A stretch of DNA of 64,000 nt from Staphylococcus capitis subsp. capitis (GCF_040739495.1 NZ_CP145263.1:1798001-1862000), one strand, 5' to 3'. Shown: positions 29,864 to 42,138, counted from the stretch's first letter. Program-made: numbers and translations. The notes: generated from the letters alone by a model not told the origin.

Positions 29864-31108
29864 TTAAGCCCAACCGCGATAACGAGCAGCTTCCGCTGTA
29901 CGTTTAATACCTACAATGTACGCGGCAAGTCTCATATCAATTTTTCGGTTTTGTGCTAATTCATAAATTGTATCAAATGCACTAACTAATTTTTCACGTA
30001 ATTTTTCATTAACTTCGTCTTCTGTCCAATAGTAACCTTGGTTATTTTGAACCCACTCGAAATAAGATACAGTCACACCACCAGCACTTGCTAATACGTC
30101 TGGAACAAGTAAAATACCTCTTTCAGTTAAAATGCGTGTAGCTTCAGGTGTTGTTGGTCCGTTTGCCGCTTCAACAACAATGTCAGCTTTAATATCATGC
30201 GCATTATCTTCTGTAATTTGATTAGAGATGGCAGCAGGTACTAAAATATCACAATCTAATTCAAACAATTCTTGGTTAGAGATTGTTTCCTCGAATAAGT
30301 TAGTTACTGTACCAAAACTATCACGACGATCTAATAGATAATCTATATCTAAACCATTAGGGTCATGTAATGCACCATAAGCATCACTAATACCAACTAC
30401 TTTGGCACCTAAGTCATATAAAAATTTAGCTAAGAAACTACCAGCATTACCAAAACCTTGAATAACTACTCTAGCATCTTTGACGTTCATACCTCTACGT
30501 TTTGCTGCTTGTTCAATTGCAATAACTACACCTAAAGCTGTTGAACGGTCTCGCCCTTCTGAACCACCTAATACGATAGGTTTACCAGTAATGAAACCAG
30601 GTGAGTTGAATTTATCAAGTGCACTATACTCATCCATCATCCAAGCCATGATTTGGGAGTTCGTAAATACGTCTGGCGCTGGAATATCTTTGTTTGGTCC
30701 AACGAATTGAGAAATAGCTCTTACATATCCACGAGATAATCGTTCAACTTCATGAATACTCATTTGACGTGGGTCACAAACGATACCACCTTTACCACCA
30801 CCATAAGGTAAGTTAACGATACCGCATTTTAAAGTCATCCACATAGATAAAGCTTTAACTTCTTCTTCATCCACTTCTGGGTGGAAACGTACCCCACCTT
30901 TAGTAGGACCAACGGCGTCATTATGCTGTGCACGGTAACCAGTGAATGTTTTAACTGTACCATCATCCATACGTACTGGAATGCGAACTTGTAAAAATCT
31001 TAATGGTTCTTTAATAAGATCGTACATTCCATCGTCAAATCCCAATTTGTGTAATGCTTCTTTAATAATCCCTTGAGTGGAAGTCACTAAATTATTATTC
31101 TCAGTCAT
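29864..31108 (-). CDS. gluD: NAD-specific glutamate dehydrogenase (GudB/RocG type)
   Basis: Oxidatively deaminates glutamate to 2-oxoglutarate and ammonia; in staphylococci it is the catabolic link from arginine/proline/ornithine to the TCA cycle. The 414 residues show the catalytic PYGGGKGGIVCDP block (about 98-110, Lys), PAPDVFTNSQIMAWMMDEYS and a Rossmann NAD motif VIQGFGNAGSFLA (about 215-227). The gene lies 108 bases after rocD on the same strand, so ornithine-derived glutamate semialdehyde and glutamate use are adjacent. A cre-like site precedes it, implying CcpA repression by glucose. Confidence 0.95.
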   Translation of the reverse strand: MTENNNLVTSTQGIIKEALHKLGFDDGMYDLIKEPLRFLQVRIPVRMDDGTVKTFTGYRAQHNDAVGPTKGGVRFHPEVDEEEVKALSMWMTLKCGIVNLPYGGGKGGIVCDPRQMSIHEVERLSRGYVRAISQFVGPNKDIPAPDVFTNSQIMAWMMDEYSALDKFNSPGFITGKPIVLGGSEGRDRSTALGVVIAIEQAAKRRGMNVKDARVVIQGFGNAGSFLAKFLYDLGAKVVGISDAYGALHDPNGLDIDYLLDRRDSFGTVTNLFEETISNQELFELDCDILVPAAISNQITEDNAHDIKADIVVEAANGPTTPEATRILTERGILLVPDVLASAGGVTVSYFEWVQNNQGYYWTEDEVNEKLREKLVSAFDTIYELAQNRKIDMRLAAYIVGIKRTAEAARYRGWA

Positions 31109-31134
31109 GATCCTATTCGCCTCTTTTTAACTAA

Positions 31135-31148
31135 TGATTTCGCTTTCA
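31135..31148 (-). promoter_or_regulatory. cre (CcpA) site at the gluD start region
   Basis: Minus strand TGAAAGCGAAATCA matches the cre consensus TGWAANCGNTWNCA at all but one position. It lies just downstream of a candidate -10 TACAAT (31155-31160), overlapping the expected transcript start. CcpA control of glutamate dehydrogenase is established in S. aureus. Confidence 0.7.
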
Positions 31149-31155
31149 AATTTTA

Positions 31156-31206
31156 TTGTAACACAAGTGTACGCTTTTTAAAGGGTTTACAAAGCGAATG
31201 TTACAA
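31156..31206 (-). terminator. Inverted repeat between rocD and gluD
   Basis: TTGTAACA (31156-31163) pairs with TGTTACAA (31199-31206), and CGCTTT (31172-31177) with AAAGCG (31191-31196). It begins 10 bases past the rocD stop so it may end rocD transcripts, but it has ATAAAATTTG instead of a good T tract, and its 3' arm overlaps the gluD -10. It could be a weak terminator, a processing stem or an operator. Confidence 0.4.
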
Positions 31207-31216
31207 CTTTTTGAAC

Positions 31217-32407
31217 TTACTCAAACACGCTTTTGATTTTCTCTAATGCTAAATTTAATTCCTCTTTAGTTATAACTAATGGTGGTGCAAATCTAATAAC
31301 TGTGTCATGCGTTTCTTTACATAATAAACCTTTTTCTTTTAAGGCTTCACAATATGGTCTAGCACTTTCATGAAGCTCTATACCAATGAATAAACCTCTT
31401 CCACGAACTTCCTTTATAGAAGGATGTTCAATTTTTTGAAGTTCTTCCTTGAAGTATTCACCTAATTCTAATGAACGACCTGGTAAGTCTTCATCTATAA
31501 TTACATCTAATGCTGCAATTGAGACCGCACAAGCTAGAGGATTTCCTCCAAATGTGGAACCATGTGAACCTGGCGTAAATACATCTAGTACTTCGTTATC
31601 TGCCAAGACTACCGAAATTGGTAAGACGCCTCCTCCTAAAGCCTTTCCTAAAATGTAGACATCCGGTTTAACATTATCCCAATCTGTAGCAAATAGTTTA
31701 CCTGAACGACCTAAGCCTGCTTGAATCTCATCAGCAATAAATAGAATATTGTGCTTATCACATAATTCTCTAATCGCTTTAAGATAACCTTCTGGCGGTA
31801 CATTAATACCTGCTTCTCCCTGAATAGGTTCGACTAAAATCGCTGCAGTGTTCTCGTTTATTGCCTCTTTCAACTTCTCAACATTACCAAAATCAACTTT
31901 ACGGAAACCGTCTAGTAAAGGACCATAACCTCGTTGATATTCAACTTCTGATGAAAGTGATACTGGAGCCATGGTACGTCCATGAAAGTTACCGTTAAAC
32001 GCTATGATTTCAGCTTGGTTAGGTTCAATCCCTTTAACATCGTAAGCCCAACGTCGAGCTGCTTTTAATGCAGTTTCTACTGCTTCAGCACCAGTATTCA
32101 TTGGTAACGCCTTATCTTTACCAGCTAATTTACAAATTTTCTCATACCATTCCCCTAAGTTATCACTATGAAATGCGCGAGAAACTAAAGTCACTTTATC
32201 CGCCTGATCTTTTAACGCTTGAATAATTTTAGGATGACGGTGTCCCTGATTTACCGCAGAATAAGCTGAAAGCATGTCCATATATTGATTGCCTTCTGGA
32301 TCTTTAACCCATACACCTTCCGCTTCTGAAATAACAATTGGAAGTGGTACATAGTTATGTGCCCCATAATGATTAGTCAATTCAATAATTTGTTCAGATT
32401 TAGTCAT
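31217..32407 (-). CDS. rocD: Ornithine aminotransferase
   Basis: PLP enzyme that transfers the delta-amino group of ornithine to 2-oxoglutarate, giving glutamate 5-semialdehyde. The 396-residue class-III aminotransferase shows [17 protein letters not shown] (about 136-152), [27 protein letters not shown] (Asp for the PLP ring nitrogen, about 222-236) and [15 protein letters not shown] (PLP Lys, about 254). I chose ATG at 32407, preceded by AAGGGGAG; 16 upstream in-frame codons are unlikely coding. Adjacent gluD supports an arginine/ornithine catabolic role. It resembles RocD2-type enzymes of staphylococci. Confidence 0.94.
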   Translation of the reverse strand: MTKSEQIIELTNHYGAHNYVPLPIVISEAEGVWVKDPEGNQYMDMLSAYSAVNQGHRHPKIIQALKDQADKVTLVSRAFHSDNLGEWYEKICKLAGKDKALPMNTGAEAVETALKAARRWAYDVKGIEPNQAEIIAFNGNFHGRTMAPVSLSSEVEYQRGYGPLLDGFRKVDFGNVEKLKEAINENTAAILVEPIQGEAGINVPPEGYLKAIRELCDKHNILFIADEIQAGLGRSGKLFATDWDNVKPDVYILGKALGGGVLPISVVLADNEVLDVFTPGSHGSTFGGNPLACAVSIAALDVIIDEDLPGRSLELGEYFKEELQKIEHPSIKEVRGRGLFIGIELHESARPYCEALKEKGLLCKETHDTVIRFAPPLVITKEELNLALEKIKSVFE

Positions 32408-32575
32408 AATATCTCCCCTTTGTTCTCTAATTATGAAACTTATTAACAATATCATAACTGATTTCTAACGGCTCTCAAGCTTTATTTTATTGAAAATGAA
32501 AAAACCTTTAAATACTGTTGCAACAGCTATTTCATCTCAATATAAATAATCATAAAAAGCGAACACCAACATATT

Positions 32576-32589
32576 TGAAAGCCCTTACA
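32576..32589 (+). promoter_or_regulatory. cre-like site upstream of rocD
   Basis: TGAAAGCCCTTACA matches TGWAANCGNTWNCA except that the core CG is CC. It is about 170 bases upstream of rocD. CcpA control of rocD is plausible by analogy; the core mismatch lowers confidence. Confidence 0.35.
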
Positions 32590-32686
32590 AATATAATGAC
32601 ACAATATTGCTACAATTTACAAGCAAAATTTACAATATTTCCACAACTTTTAATTTATAACTTACAACCTTTTAGAATAAAAAAAT

Positions 32687-32722
32687 AAACCAAGTTCCTC
32701 AATCCAAATGGAACCTGGTTTA
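32687..32722 (-). terminator. Terminator of the flavin oxidoreductase gene
   Basis: AAACCAaGTTCC pairs with GGAACcTGGTTT; the minus strand continues ATTTTTTTATT. Confidence 0.85.
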
Positions 32723-32734
32723 ATACCGAAACGG

Positions 32735-33862
32735 TTATTTATCTTTACGAGGTAACGGATAGAATCCTTCGTCAAATTGTTTCCATAACTTCGGTGGTAA
32801 TTCGTGGCGATCTTCTCTATTCGGATCATATTCGCTAATAATTTCCTCTTCTTGTCCATTTTTAATTTTGCCGACAAAATCAGCATCAAGAAGAATTTCA
32901 CGTCCTAATGCAACAAGTTCTACGCCAACATTATCAATTGCATTTAACGCATCTTCAGGTGTAAAAACTGAACCAATACCAATAACTGGCATACGACCAT
33001 TAACCCAATGATGAATCAGTTTAAGACGATTTTCACCTTTATATTTTCCTTCGCGTGTTTCGGAATTAACGTCCATTAATGAAATATGAATATAATCTAA
33101 AGGTTGATTCGCAATTTGATTAATGAGTTGTTCAGTGATTTCCATAGATATACCTGGAGATTCAGCTTCTTCAGGTGACAATCTATAACCTACAATAAAT
33201 TCATCATTAGCATATTCTTTTTTAGCCTTAACAACTTCATCAATTACTGCCATTGGGAATTTAAGATTATCTGCCCAAACGTCGTTTCTATTATTATAAT
33301 AAGGAGAAACAAATTGGTGAATAAGATAATGGTTCGCACCATGAATTTCAACACCATCGAATCCAGCTTCAATTACTCTTCGTGTTGCTTCACCAAAATC
33401 TTTGATTGTTTGTTCAATTTCATCTGATGTCATCTCACGCGCATTATGAGGTTCTTGTTGCCCAAAGCTTTTAAGTGTAATCGGACTAGGTGCAACAACA
33501 TCACCTTGAGGTGTTAAATTAGGTAAAGCTTGAGCCCCACCATGATGAATTTGTACTAATGCCTTCGCGCCGTTTTTCTTCATTGCTTTTGCAAGTTCTT
33601 TAAGACCTTCAATATCAGAATCATGAGCTACTGAAGGCTGTCCTGGGAAAGCTTTCCCTACATCATTAATATTACTTGCAGCGTTAATAGCAAGTCCAAC
33701 ATCTTTAGAACGTTTTTCAATATATGGGATTTCTACATCAGAAATCGTCCCATCATCGTTTGATGAAATATGAGTTAATGGAGCTAAAACAAAACGATTT
33801 CTCAATTCTACGCCATTCGGTAACACGAGTGGTTCGAATAAAGATTTGTATTTATTATTCAT
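32735..33862 (-). CDS. Old Yellow Enzyme family NADH-dependent flavin oxidoreductase
   Basis: A 375-residue FMN beta/alpha-barrel enzyme that reduces activated C=C bonds of enals, enones or similar electrophiles. Family blocks are FEPLVLPNGVELRNRFVLAPLTH (about 8-30), IHHGGAQALPN (about 100-110), the substrate-binding EIHGANHYLIHQFVSPYYNNRNDVW (about 172-196, with the HxxN/Tyr) and a C-terminal phosphate-binding VIGIGSVFTPEDA. It lacks the extra Fe-S/FAD domain of 2,4-dienoyl-CoA reductases. The ATG has AAGGAG upstream. It stands alone; its physiological substrate is unknown. Confidence 0.88.
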   Translation of the reverse strand: MNNKYKSLFEPLVLPNGVELRNRFVLAPLTHISSNDDGTISDVEIPYIEKRSKDVGLAINAASNINDVGKAFPGQPSVAHDSDIEGLKELAKAMKKNGAKALVQIHHGGAQALPNLTPQGDVVAPSPITLKSFGQQEPHNAREMTSDEIEQTIKDFGEATRRVIEAGFDGVEIHGANHYLIHQFVSPYYNNRNDVWADNLKFPMAVIDEVVKAKKEYANDEFIVGYRLSPEEAESPGISMEITEQLINQIANQPLDYIHISLMDVNSETREGKYKGENRLKLIHHWVNGRMPVIGIGSVFTPEDALNAIDNVGVELVALGREILLDADFVGKIKNGQEEEIISEYDPNREDRHELPPKLWKQFDEGFYPLPRKDK

Positions 33863-33971
33863 GTGTTAATACTCTCCTTGTTTATATGCTGACATGACTA
33901 TATCATGCAAGTTTCATTTATCTCTAATTATTTGCTTGCACGTGCATATTTATCGAAAATTTTACCTATAT

Positions 33972-34040
33972 AGAGGTAAATAGTTGAGATTACGCAGATT
34001 TCTAAATCTGTGTTCCTCAGTACCTCTTTTATCTTTTTTT
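33972..34040 (+). ncRNA. Candidate small structured RNA ending in an intrinsic terminator
   Basis: Plus strand: AGAGGTA (33972-33978) pairs with TACCTCT (34021-34027), GAG (33986-33988) with CTC (34016-34018), and ACGCAGATTT (33992-34001) with AAATCTGTGT (34004-34013), all nested. The helix is followed by TTTATCTTTTTTT. Read on the minus strand there is no T tract, so a plus-strand transcript is implied, although both flanking genes are minus-strand. I could not find a strong promoter upstream, and I do not recognise the family. Confidence 0.35.
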
Positions 34041-34171
34041 AAAAGATAATTAATGTGACTTATGCAAGCGTGTAGCGCTTGTAATCCTCTAACTCAATTA
34101 GCTAAATAGAGTGACTCGCAAAAGCGTATTGAACTTTATCAACTTAAAAAATCATTTTACGACAAAAAGAA

Positions 34172-34210
34172 AACGATAATCCTACGACAATGTATCGTAA
34201 GATTATCGTT
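34172..34210 (-). terminator. Terminator of the S1-domain gene
   Basis: AACGATAATC / GATTATCGTT stem with an inner TACGA/TCGTA stem; the minus strand continues TTCTTTTTGTC. Confidence 0.8.
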
Positions 34211-34269
34211 ATGATGTGATGAATTACTCTAAGTGAGCTCATCACTTATTGGCACGAATGTACAGTCAT

Positions 34270-34650
34270 TCAGTCATTACGAATGGCACGTTTAGACTGT
34301 TTGATCCAGACCGGTAAGCGTTCTTCAAGTGTTTGAAACCCATACTTTTCCGTCTCTCTTATTTCATCTAAGACTGACTGTTTTTCTTTTTTACGTTCAT
34401 AATTTTTAAAGTAATCATTATCTTTTAAAGACAAGTTCAATTTTCCTTCATCATCGATGGATAAAATTTTAGCTTTTACAATTTGTCCCTCAGATAGAAA
34501 TTTCTTCAAGTTATGGACATAGTCATCCATGATTTCAGAGATATGGATTAGTCCTTCAGTATGGTCAGGGGTCTCAACAAATGCGCCATACGGTTGAATA
34601 CCAGTCACACGTACCTTAATATGTTGACCTACTTTATAGTGATTATTCAA
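34270..34650 (-). CDS. S1 RNA-binding domain protein (general stress protein 13 / CvfD-like)
   Basis: A 126-residue protein with one S1 OB-fold domain at the N-terminus (residues about 4-75): KVGQHIKVRVTGIQPYGAFVETPDHTEGLIHISEI and KAKILSIDDEGKLNLSLK. A charged tail follows, ending in Lys/Arg. The size and layout match YugI/GSP13 of Bacillus and CvfD of pneumococcus, which bind RNA or ribosomes and act in post-transcriptional stress control. That role is inferred. It is monocistronic. Confidence 0.85.
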   Translation of the reverse strand: MNNHYKVGQHIKVRVTGIQPYGAFVETPDHTEGLIHISEIMDDYVHNLKKFLSEGQIVKAKILSIDDEGKLNLSLKDNDYFKNYERKKEKQSVLDEIRETEKYGFQTLEERLPVWIKQSKRAIRND

Positions 34651-34797
34651 CGTGATAACCCCTTATTTCGATTTTTCTTAACACACATATCATAGCATAA
34701 ATCATTTTTATGGACTAACTAAAACGATAATAAATTTCAATTATTCTAAAAATTGTTGTGTAACGCGTACCTTTTCAACTATTTTATATAATCAAAA

Positions 34798-34845
34798 AAG
34801 CTTTAAGTTACATACATCAATCAGACATGTAATAACTTAAAGCTT
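34798..34845 (-). terminator. ppiB terminator
   Basis: AAGCTTTAAGTTA pairs with TAACTTAAAGCTT around a 22-base loop; minus strand continues TTTTGAT. Confidence 0.75.
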
Positions 34846-34869
34846 AAATTCGTTATAAATATTTTAATA

Positions 34870-35463
34870 TTACTCTGCAATGTCGATAGATTCGATGACG
34901 ACATCGTAAACTGGTTTATCTTGTGCGCCTACTTTAGTGTTAGCAATATCTTCTAAAGTAGATTCCCCATCGATTAATTGACCAAATACTGTATGTTTTT
35001 GGTCTAACCAAGGTGTGCCACCCTTTTCACCATAAGCTTCAACTATAGGTTGAGGCCAGCCACCATCAAGTAGTTGATTTAGCATATTTTCAGGAACTTC
35101 TTTCATTTGAACCACAAAAAATTGAGACCCATTAGTATTCGGACCGGCATTTGCCATTGAAAGTGCACCATATAAATTAAAAGCTTCCAATGAGAATTCA
35201 TCTTCAAATGCTCCACCATAAATACTTTCACCGCCCATACCTGTTGCTGTTGGGTCGCCTCCTTGAACCATAAAATCATTAATAACTCTATGGAAAGTCA
35301 CGCCATCATAATATCCATTCTTAGAATGTGTCACAAAATTTTCAACAGTTTTAGGTGCAATGTCAGGGAAGAGTTTAAAAGTCATATCTCCCCTATTTGT
35401 ATGCATAACGACTTTAATTTCATTGTCTTTAATCTCTTTATTTAACTGAGGATAGTTCGCCAT
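34870..35463 (-). CDS. ppiB: Cyclophilin-type peptidyl-prolyl isomerase
   Basis: Cytoplasmic proline isomerase that speeds protein folding. The 197-residue protein has the cyclophilin core [28 protein letters not shown] (about 51-78, with the FHR catalytic Arg), [16 protein letters not shown] (about 104-119) and KHTVFGQL (about 157-164). An insert around 120-150 ([22 protein letters not shown]) is usual in staphylococcal members. No signal peptide or lipobox, so it is not the PrsA-type secreted isomerase. It is divergent from kapB. Confidence 0.95.
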   Translation of the reverse strand: MANYPQLNKEIKDNEIKVVMHTNRGDMTFKLFPDIAPKTVENFVTHSKNGYYDGVTFHRVINDFMVQGGDPTATGMGGESIYGGAFEDEFSLEAFNLYGALSMANAGPNTNGSQFFVVQMKEVPENMLNQLLDGGWPQPIVEAYGEKGGTPWLDQKHTVFGQLIDGESTLEDIANTKVGAQDKPVYDVVIESIDIAE

Positions 35464-35528
35464 TTAAATTCTCCATTCATGTTATGATATAAGCATATCT
35501 TAACACATTTGAAAGGAAGTAATATAGC

Positions 35529-35909
35529 ATGTTATATCGATTTTCTCATAAGACTGGTAGTTATGGTGTAACTATCAAAGAAGAGAATGATGAACAAGTT
35601 TTAGTACAAGTCGAACAAGTTATTAAACACCCAAAACAAGGTGATTTACATAATCCTAACGAAACTGAAGGTGTCTTCTTTCACGAGCGTAAAGCTTTGA
35701 GTCACTTTGAAAAAAGATATGCCAAACGTTCACAACTACGCGATTTTAATATGGAAAAAATGAATTATGAGGACTCACTTCAACAAGCAATTACAAATTT
35801 AGAACATCAATTAGAAGAAGATGATTCTGAACATGCTCGTCTCTCACTTAAAAATTTAAATCAACTTAAAGAAGATTATTCAATTCAATATAAAAGACAA
35901 TTTGTCTAA
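35529..35909 (+). CDS. kapB: KapB-family protein
   Basis: A 126-residue protein of the kinase-associated lipoprotein B (KapB) family, named after the Bacillus gene near the sporulation kinase. Recognisable stretches are YRFSHKTGSYGVTIKEE (residues 3-20), VIKHPKQGDLHNPNET (about 35-50) and a helical C-terminal part with heptad-like Leu/Glu. No signal peptide or lipobox is present here, so the lipoprotein label is misleading. The family role outside Bacillus is unknown. AAAGGAAG precedes the ATG. Confidence 0.85.
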   Translation: MLYRFSHKTGSYGVTIKEENDEQVLVQVEQVIKHPKQGDLHNPNETEGVFFHERKALSHFEKRYAKRSQLRDFNMEKMNYEDSLQQAITNLEHQLEEDDSEHARLSLKNLNQLKEDYSIQYKRQFV

Positions 35910-36022
35910 AATTTTTAAAACAGCATGCTTGTTTACGAAATAAAAATTTTTCTATAAATTTTAACGTGTTTCTTCTTATTTAACAGACCCTTAAAATCAA
36001 TGCTTTCAAGCGATTAAGAGGT

Positions 36023-36051
36023 TTTTCAGACTAAGCGCATTCATGTATAAT
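36023..36051 (+). promoter_or_regulatory. Predicted mnh operon promoter
   Basis: TATAAT (36046-36051) with TTTTCA (36023-36028) at a 17-base spacer, 37 bases before mnhA. The -35 is weak. Confidence 0.45.
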
Positions 36052-36087
36052 GTAAGTCATAAATATTTTTTAAAGGAGGACAACATA

Positions 36088-38913
<2,826 letters not shown>

Positions 38914-38914
<1 letters not shown>

Positions 38915-39261
38915 TGGAAATTATCATGATATTTGTTAGTGGTATTCTCACAGCAATTAGTGTCTATCTCGTTTTGTCTAAAAGTTTGATACGAATTATT
39001 ATGGGGACTACTTTACTAACACACGCAGCAAACTTATTTTTAATTACTATGGGTGGATTGAAACATGGTACCGTACCTATTTATGAAAAAGGAATAGCCA
39101 GCTATGTTGATCCTATTCCACAAGCACTTATTTTAACTGCAATCGTTATTGCATTTGCTACAACAGCATTCTTCCTTGTACTTGCATTTAGAACTTATAA
39201 AAAACTTGGAACGGATAATGTGGAGCGTATGAAAGGAGCGCCTGATGATGACAGAGAGTAA
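38914..39261 (+). CDS. mnhC1: Na+/H+ antiporter subunit MnhC1 (NuoK-like)
   Basis: A 115-residue NuoK homologue with three membrane helices and the blocks [21 protein letters not shown] (about 30-50) and [21 protein letters not shown] (about 68-88). The start is GTG at 38914, overlapping the mnhB1 stop by one base (TAGTG), with GGAGAG upstream. Confidence 0.93.
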
Positions 39262-40744
39262 CTTGCTCGTTTTAACACTTGTAATACCTATTTTGACTGC
39301 GATCTTACTTATCTTTATCGGAAAGCGTCCTATAATCAAACGTTACGTGGCACTTGCTGGATCAATACTGACATTGATTGTAGCATTCATTAATTTGAAA
39401 AATGTTCTACATACAGGACCTTTAAAAGTAGAATTAGGTTCATGGAAGGCACCTTACAGTATTGTCTTTGTATTAGACGTTTTTAGTGCATTACTTATTA
39501 TTACAAGTATTATTATAACGATTTTAGTCATTTTATATTCATATCGTTCTATAGGTATTGAAAGAGAACGGTATTATTACTACTTTTCAATTATGTTTAT
39601 GTTAATTGGTATTATCGGAGCATTCACAACTGGTGATATCTTCAATATGTTCGTGTTCTTTGAAGTCTTTCTCATGTCATCTTATTGTTTACTAGTCGTT
39701 GGCACGACAAAAATTCAACTTCAAGAAACGATTAAATATGTTTTAGTTAATGTTGTTTCTTCATCATTCTTTGTCATGGGTGTAGCGATACTTTATTCAA
39801 TAGTTGGAACACTTAACTTAGCGCATATTAGCGAAAGATTATCTAGTTTATCCGTTCATGATAGTGGCTTAGTCAATATAGTTTTTATTTTATTTATCTT
39901 TGTCTTTGCAACTAAAGCTGGCGTCTTTCCTATGTACGTATGGTTGCCAGGGGCTTATTATGCACCACCGGTAGCTATTATTACATTCTTTGGTGCCCTA
40001 CTTACTAAAGTGGGTGTCTACGCAATTGCTAGAACACTTAGCCTATTCTTCAATAGTACCGTAAGCTTTTCACATTATGTCATTCTATTTTTAGCTTTAC
40101 TTACAATCATTTTCGGATGTGTAGGTGCAGTAGCTTATTATGATACGAAGAAGATTATTCTATATAACATTATGATTGCTGTTGGAGTCATCTTAGTAGG
40201 TGTAGCTATGATGAATGAAAGTGGTATGATGGGCGCTATTTACTACACTATTCACGATATGCTAGTAAAAGCTTCATTATTCCTACTTATAGGAGTCATG
40301 TATAAGATTACTAAGTCAACGGACTTGCGCCATTTTGGTGGTCTGATCAAGAGTTATCCTATATTAGGATGGACCTTCTTTATTGCTGCACTTAGTTTAG
40401 CAGGAATACCACCATTGAGTGGTTTCTATGGAAAGTTTTATATTGTACAGGCCACTTTTGAAAAGGGATTCTACCTTAGCGGTATCATTGTCTTACTTTC
40501 AAGCTTAATCGTTTTATATTCAGTCATACGTATCTTCCTCAAAGGCTTCTTCGGTGAAGCAAAAGGTTATGATACAACACGCAAAGTGAATGTAAATTAC
40601 TTAACAACTATCGCCGTAATTTCAACTATCATTACAGTACTATTTGGCTTGTCCGCTGATTTATTATTCCCTATAGTTAAAGAAGGCTCTGAAACTTTCA
40701 CTGATCCAAATATCTATATTCACAGCGTTTTAGGAGGTAAGTAA
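39245..40744 (+). CDS. mnhD1: Na+/H+ antiporter subunit MnhD1 (NuoN/NuoM-like)
   Basis: A 499-residue (498 if the adjacent ATG at 39248 is used) proton-channel subunit with about 14 helices. Conserved blocks are [21 protein letters not shown], the Lys-bearing [24 protein letters not shown] (about 218-241), [14 protein letters not shown] and [20 protein letters not shown] lies 6-9 bases upstream of the two candidate starts. It overlaps mnhC1 by 17 bases. Confidence 0.95.
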   Translation: MMTESNLLVLTLVIPILTAILLIFIGKRPIIKRYVALAGSILTLIVAFINLKNVLHTGPLKVELGSWKAPYSIVFVLDVFSALLIITSIIITILVILYSYRSIGIERERYYYYFSIMFMLIGIIGAFTTGDIFNMFVFFEVFLMSSYCLLVVGTTKIQLQETIKYVLVNVVSSSFFVMGVAILYSIVGTLNLAHISERLSSLSVHDSGLVNIVFILFIFVFATKAGVFPMYVWLPGAYYAPPVAIITFFGALLTKVGVYAIARTLSLFFNSTVSFSHYVILFLALLTIIFGCVGAVAYYDTKKIILYNIMIAVGVILVGVAMMNESGMMGAIYYTIHDMLVKASLFLLIGVMYKITKSTDLRHFGGLIKSYPILGWTFFIAALSLAGIPPLSGFYGKFYIVQATFEKGFYLSGIIVLLSSLIVLYSVIRIFLKGFFGEAKGYDTTRKVNVNYLTTIAVISTIITVLFGLSADLLFPIVKEGSETFTDPNIYIHSVLGGK

Positions 40745-40745
40745 T

Positions 40746-41228
40746 ATGGCCGCACAATTCATCGTCAATTTATTAGTAGCTATCATTTGGTTATTTGTTA
40801 CTGACAGCTACACTTTAAATAACTTTGTTTTAGGATTTCTATTTGGTCTTATACTTGTCTATCTCCTTCACCGCGTTATGCCTGGTCGCTTTTATTTAGT
40901 AAGGATTTATCGCATCATTGTATTAATCCTTACATTTTTAAGTGAACTAATTAAGGCGAATTTCGATGTTCTGAAAATAATTCTTAAACCAAGTATCACG
41001 AATAAACCAGGTTTCTTTGTATATGAAACAGATCTTAAGACAGACTGGCAAATTGTCTTACTTTCGAATCTTATAACATTAACTCCTGGAACTGTGGTAT
41101 TAGGCATTAGTGATGATCGCAAGAAAATATATATTCATGTAATTGATTTTAGTACTAAAGAGGAAGAGGTTGAAAGTATAAAATCATCATTAGAAAAGGT
41201 AGTAAGAAAGGTGGGTGAAAACGAATGA
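40746..41228 (+). CDS. mnhE1: Na+/H+ antiporter subunit MnhE1
   Basis: A 160-residue subunit with two N-terminal helices, then a cytoplasmic domain with the family motif [30 protein letters not shown] (about 99-128). It begins one base after the mnhD1 stop, with AGGAGG 5 bases before the ATG. Confidence 0.93.
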   Translation: MAAQFIVNLLVAIIWLFVTDSYTLNNFVLGFLFGLILVYLLHRVMPGRFYLVRIYRIIVLILTFLSELIKANFDVLKIILKPSITNKPGFFVYETDLKTDWQIVLLSNLITLTPGTVVLGISDDRKKIYIHVIDFSTKEEEVESIKSSLEKVVRKVGENE

Positions 41229-41518
41229 CACATAATATTTTCATTATTATTGCATTAATCATTGTTGTAGCTTCTATGTTAGCAATGCTTGTACGTGTCA
41301 TTCTTGGCCCTTCTTTAGCCGATCGCGTTGTTGCACTTGATGCTATTGGATTACAGTTGATGGCTGTAATCGCACTATTTAGTATTTTATTAAATATCAA
41401 ATATATGCTAGTAGTCATTTTAATGGTAGGTATATTGGCTTTCTTAGGTACTGCAGTCTTTTCTAAATTTATGGATGAAGGTAAGGTGATTAAACATGAT
41501 AACAACAATCGTCACTAG
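41225..41518 (+). CDS. mnhF1: Na+/H+ antiporter subunit MnhF1
   Basis: A 97-residue subunit with three membrane helices and the MnhF signature [18 protein letters not shown] (about 23-40), where the Asp of ADRVVALD is thought to carry ions. It overlaps the mnhE1 stop by 4 bases (ATGA). Confidence 0.93.
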   Translation: MTHNIFIIIALIIVVASMLAMLVRVILGPSLADRVVALDAIGLQLMAVIALFSILLNIKYMLVVILMVGILAFLGTAVFSKFMDEGKVIKHDNNNRH

Positions 41519-41852
41519 TATTGCCATTATCTTTGTCATGTTAGGTGCGCTAATTAGTGCCTTTGCAGCGATAGGTTTAATTAGACTTAAAGATGTATAC
41601 TCACGTGCCCATGCTGCCGGTAAAGCAGCAACACTTGGTGCGATGTTTTTACTCTTTGGGGCCTTCTTGTATTTCATTGGTACTGAAGGCTATGTCAATA
41701 TGCAATTAATCATAGGCATCATCTTTGTTTTTATAACTGGCCCGCTCTCAAGTCATTTAATTATGAAAGCAGCGTACAATATTCAAACACCTTACAGTAA
41801 AGAAACAAAGGTTGATGAAATTAAAGAAGATATGAATGATACAAAATTATAG
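41496..41852 (+). CDS. mnhG1: Na+/H+ antiporter subunit MnhG1
   Basis: A 118-residue last subunit with three membrane helices and the MnhG core [25 protein letters not shown] (about 23-47) and [14 protein letters not shown]. The charged tail is cytoplasmic. It overlaps mnhF1 by 23 bases; AAGGTG lies 6 bases upstream. With it the operon has all seven subunits in canonical order. Confidence 0.94.
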   Translation: MITTIVTSIAIIFVMLGALISAFAAIGLIRLKDVYSRAHAAGKAATLGAMFLLFGAFLYFIGTEGYVNMQLIIGIIFVFITGPLSSHLIMKAAYNIQTPYSKETKVDEIKEDMNDTKL

Positions 41853-41861
41853 TTTTAAGAG

Positions 41862-42084
41862 AGTGGGACAGAAATATAATTTGTTAAAATTATTTTCGTT
41901 GTCCCACCCCAACTTGCATTGTTTGTAGAATTTCTTCCAAAAGAAATTCTCTATGTTGGGGCCCCGCGGCAAGGATGACTAGGATTGAAAGAAGCTTGGA
42001 ATAAGCGCACTTTCAATTCAGACATCTTCTGCCAATATGTTAAGTGAGGTCGAGTCAATGAATTATGTCTCAACCTCTTTTTTA
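41862..42084 (+). repeat. STAR-like intergenic repeat with terminator hairpins
   Basis: Starts with GTGGGACA / TGTCCCAC hairpin (41863-41907), then a TAGAATTTCTT/AGAAATTCTCTA hairpin (41927-41953), then the STAR hallmark TGTTGGGGCCCC (41954-41965). It ends in a GAGGTCGAGTCA / TGTCTCAACCTC hairpin with TTTTTTA (about 42044-42083), which can terminate mnh. The GC-rich core is unlike the surrounding sequence. Short STAR and GTGGGACAGAAAT repeats are known in staphylococcal intergenic DNA; only one core copy is present here. Confidence 0.75.
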
Positions 42085-42109
42085 TGCGAAATCATCCTTC
42101 TATTTTCTT

Positions 42110-42138
42110 TTGTCTATATGTAAAAAGTGTGATATGAT
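42110..42138 (+). promoter_or_regulatory. Promoter of the His-rich FAD enzyme
   Basis: TTGTCT (42110-42115), 17-base spacer, TATGAT (42133-42138). The Zur-like palindrome begins inside the -10, so bound repressor would cover the transcript start. Confidence 0.65.

Larger units (their letters stand above)
33863..34269. other. Non-coding region with several hairpins
   Basis: This 400-base gap between two minus-strand genes contains a 10-base palindrome TGCACGTGCA at 33937-33946, a structured element at 33972-34040, a small GCAAGCG/CGCTTGT hairpin at about 34065-34081 and the S1-gene terminator at 34172-34210. Two related stretches, GTGACTTATGCAAGCG and GTGACTCGCAAAAGCG, lie about 55 bases apart. 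I found no ORF with a ribosome site. Confidence 0.5.

Noticed and set aside
32662..32901. 79-codon frame overlapping the end of the flavin oxidoreductase gene
   Set aside because: Overlaps a well supported gene and its terminator on the same strand, with no ribosome site.
41155..41508. 117-codon frame opposite mnhE-mnhF
   Set aside because: Antisense to two well supported overlapping antiporter genes; no ribosome site or protein-like hydropathy.
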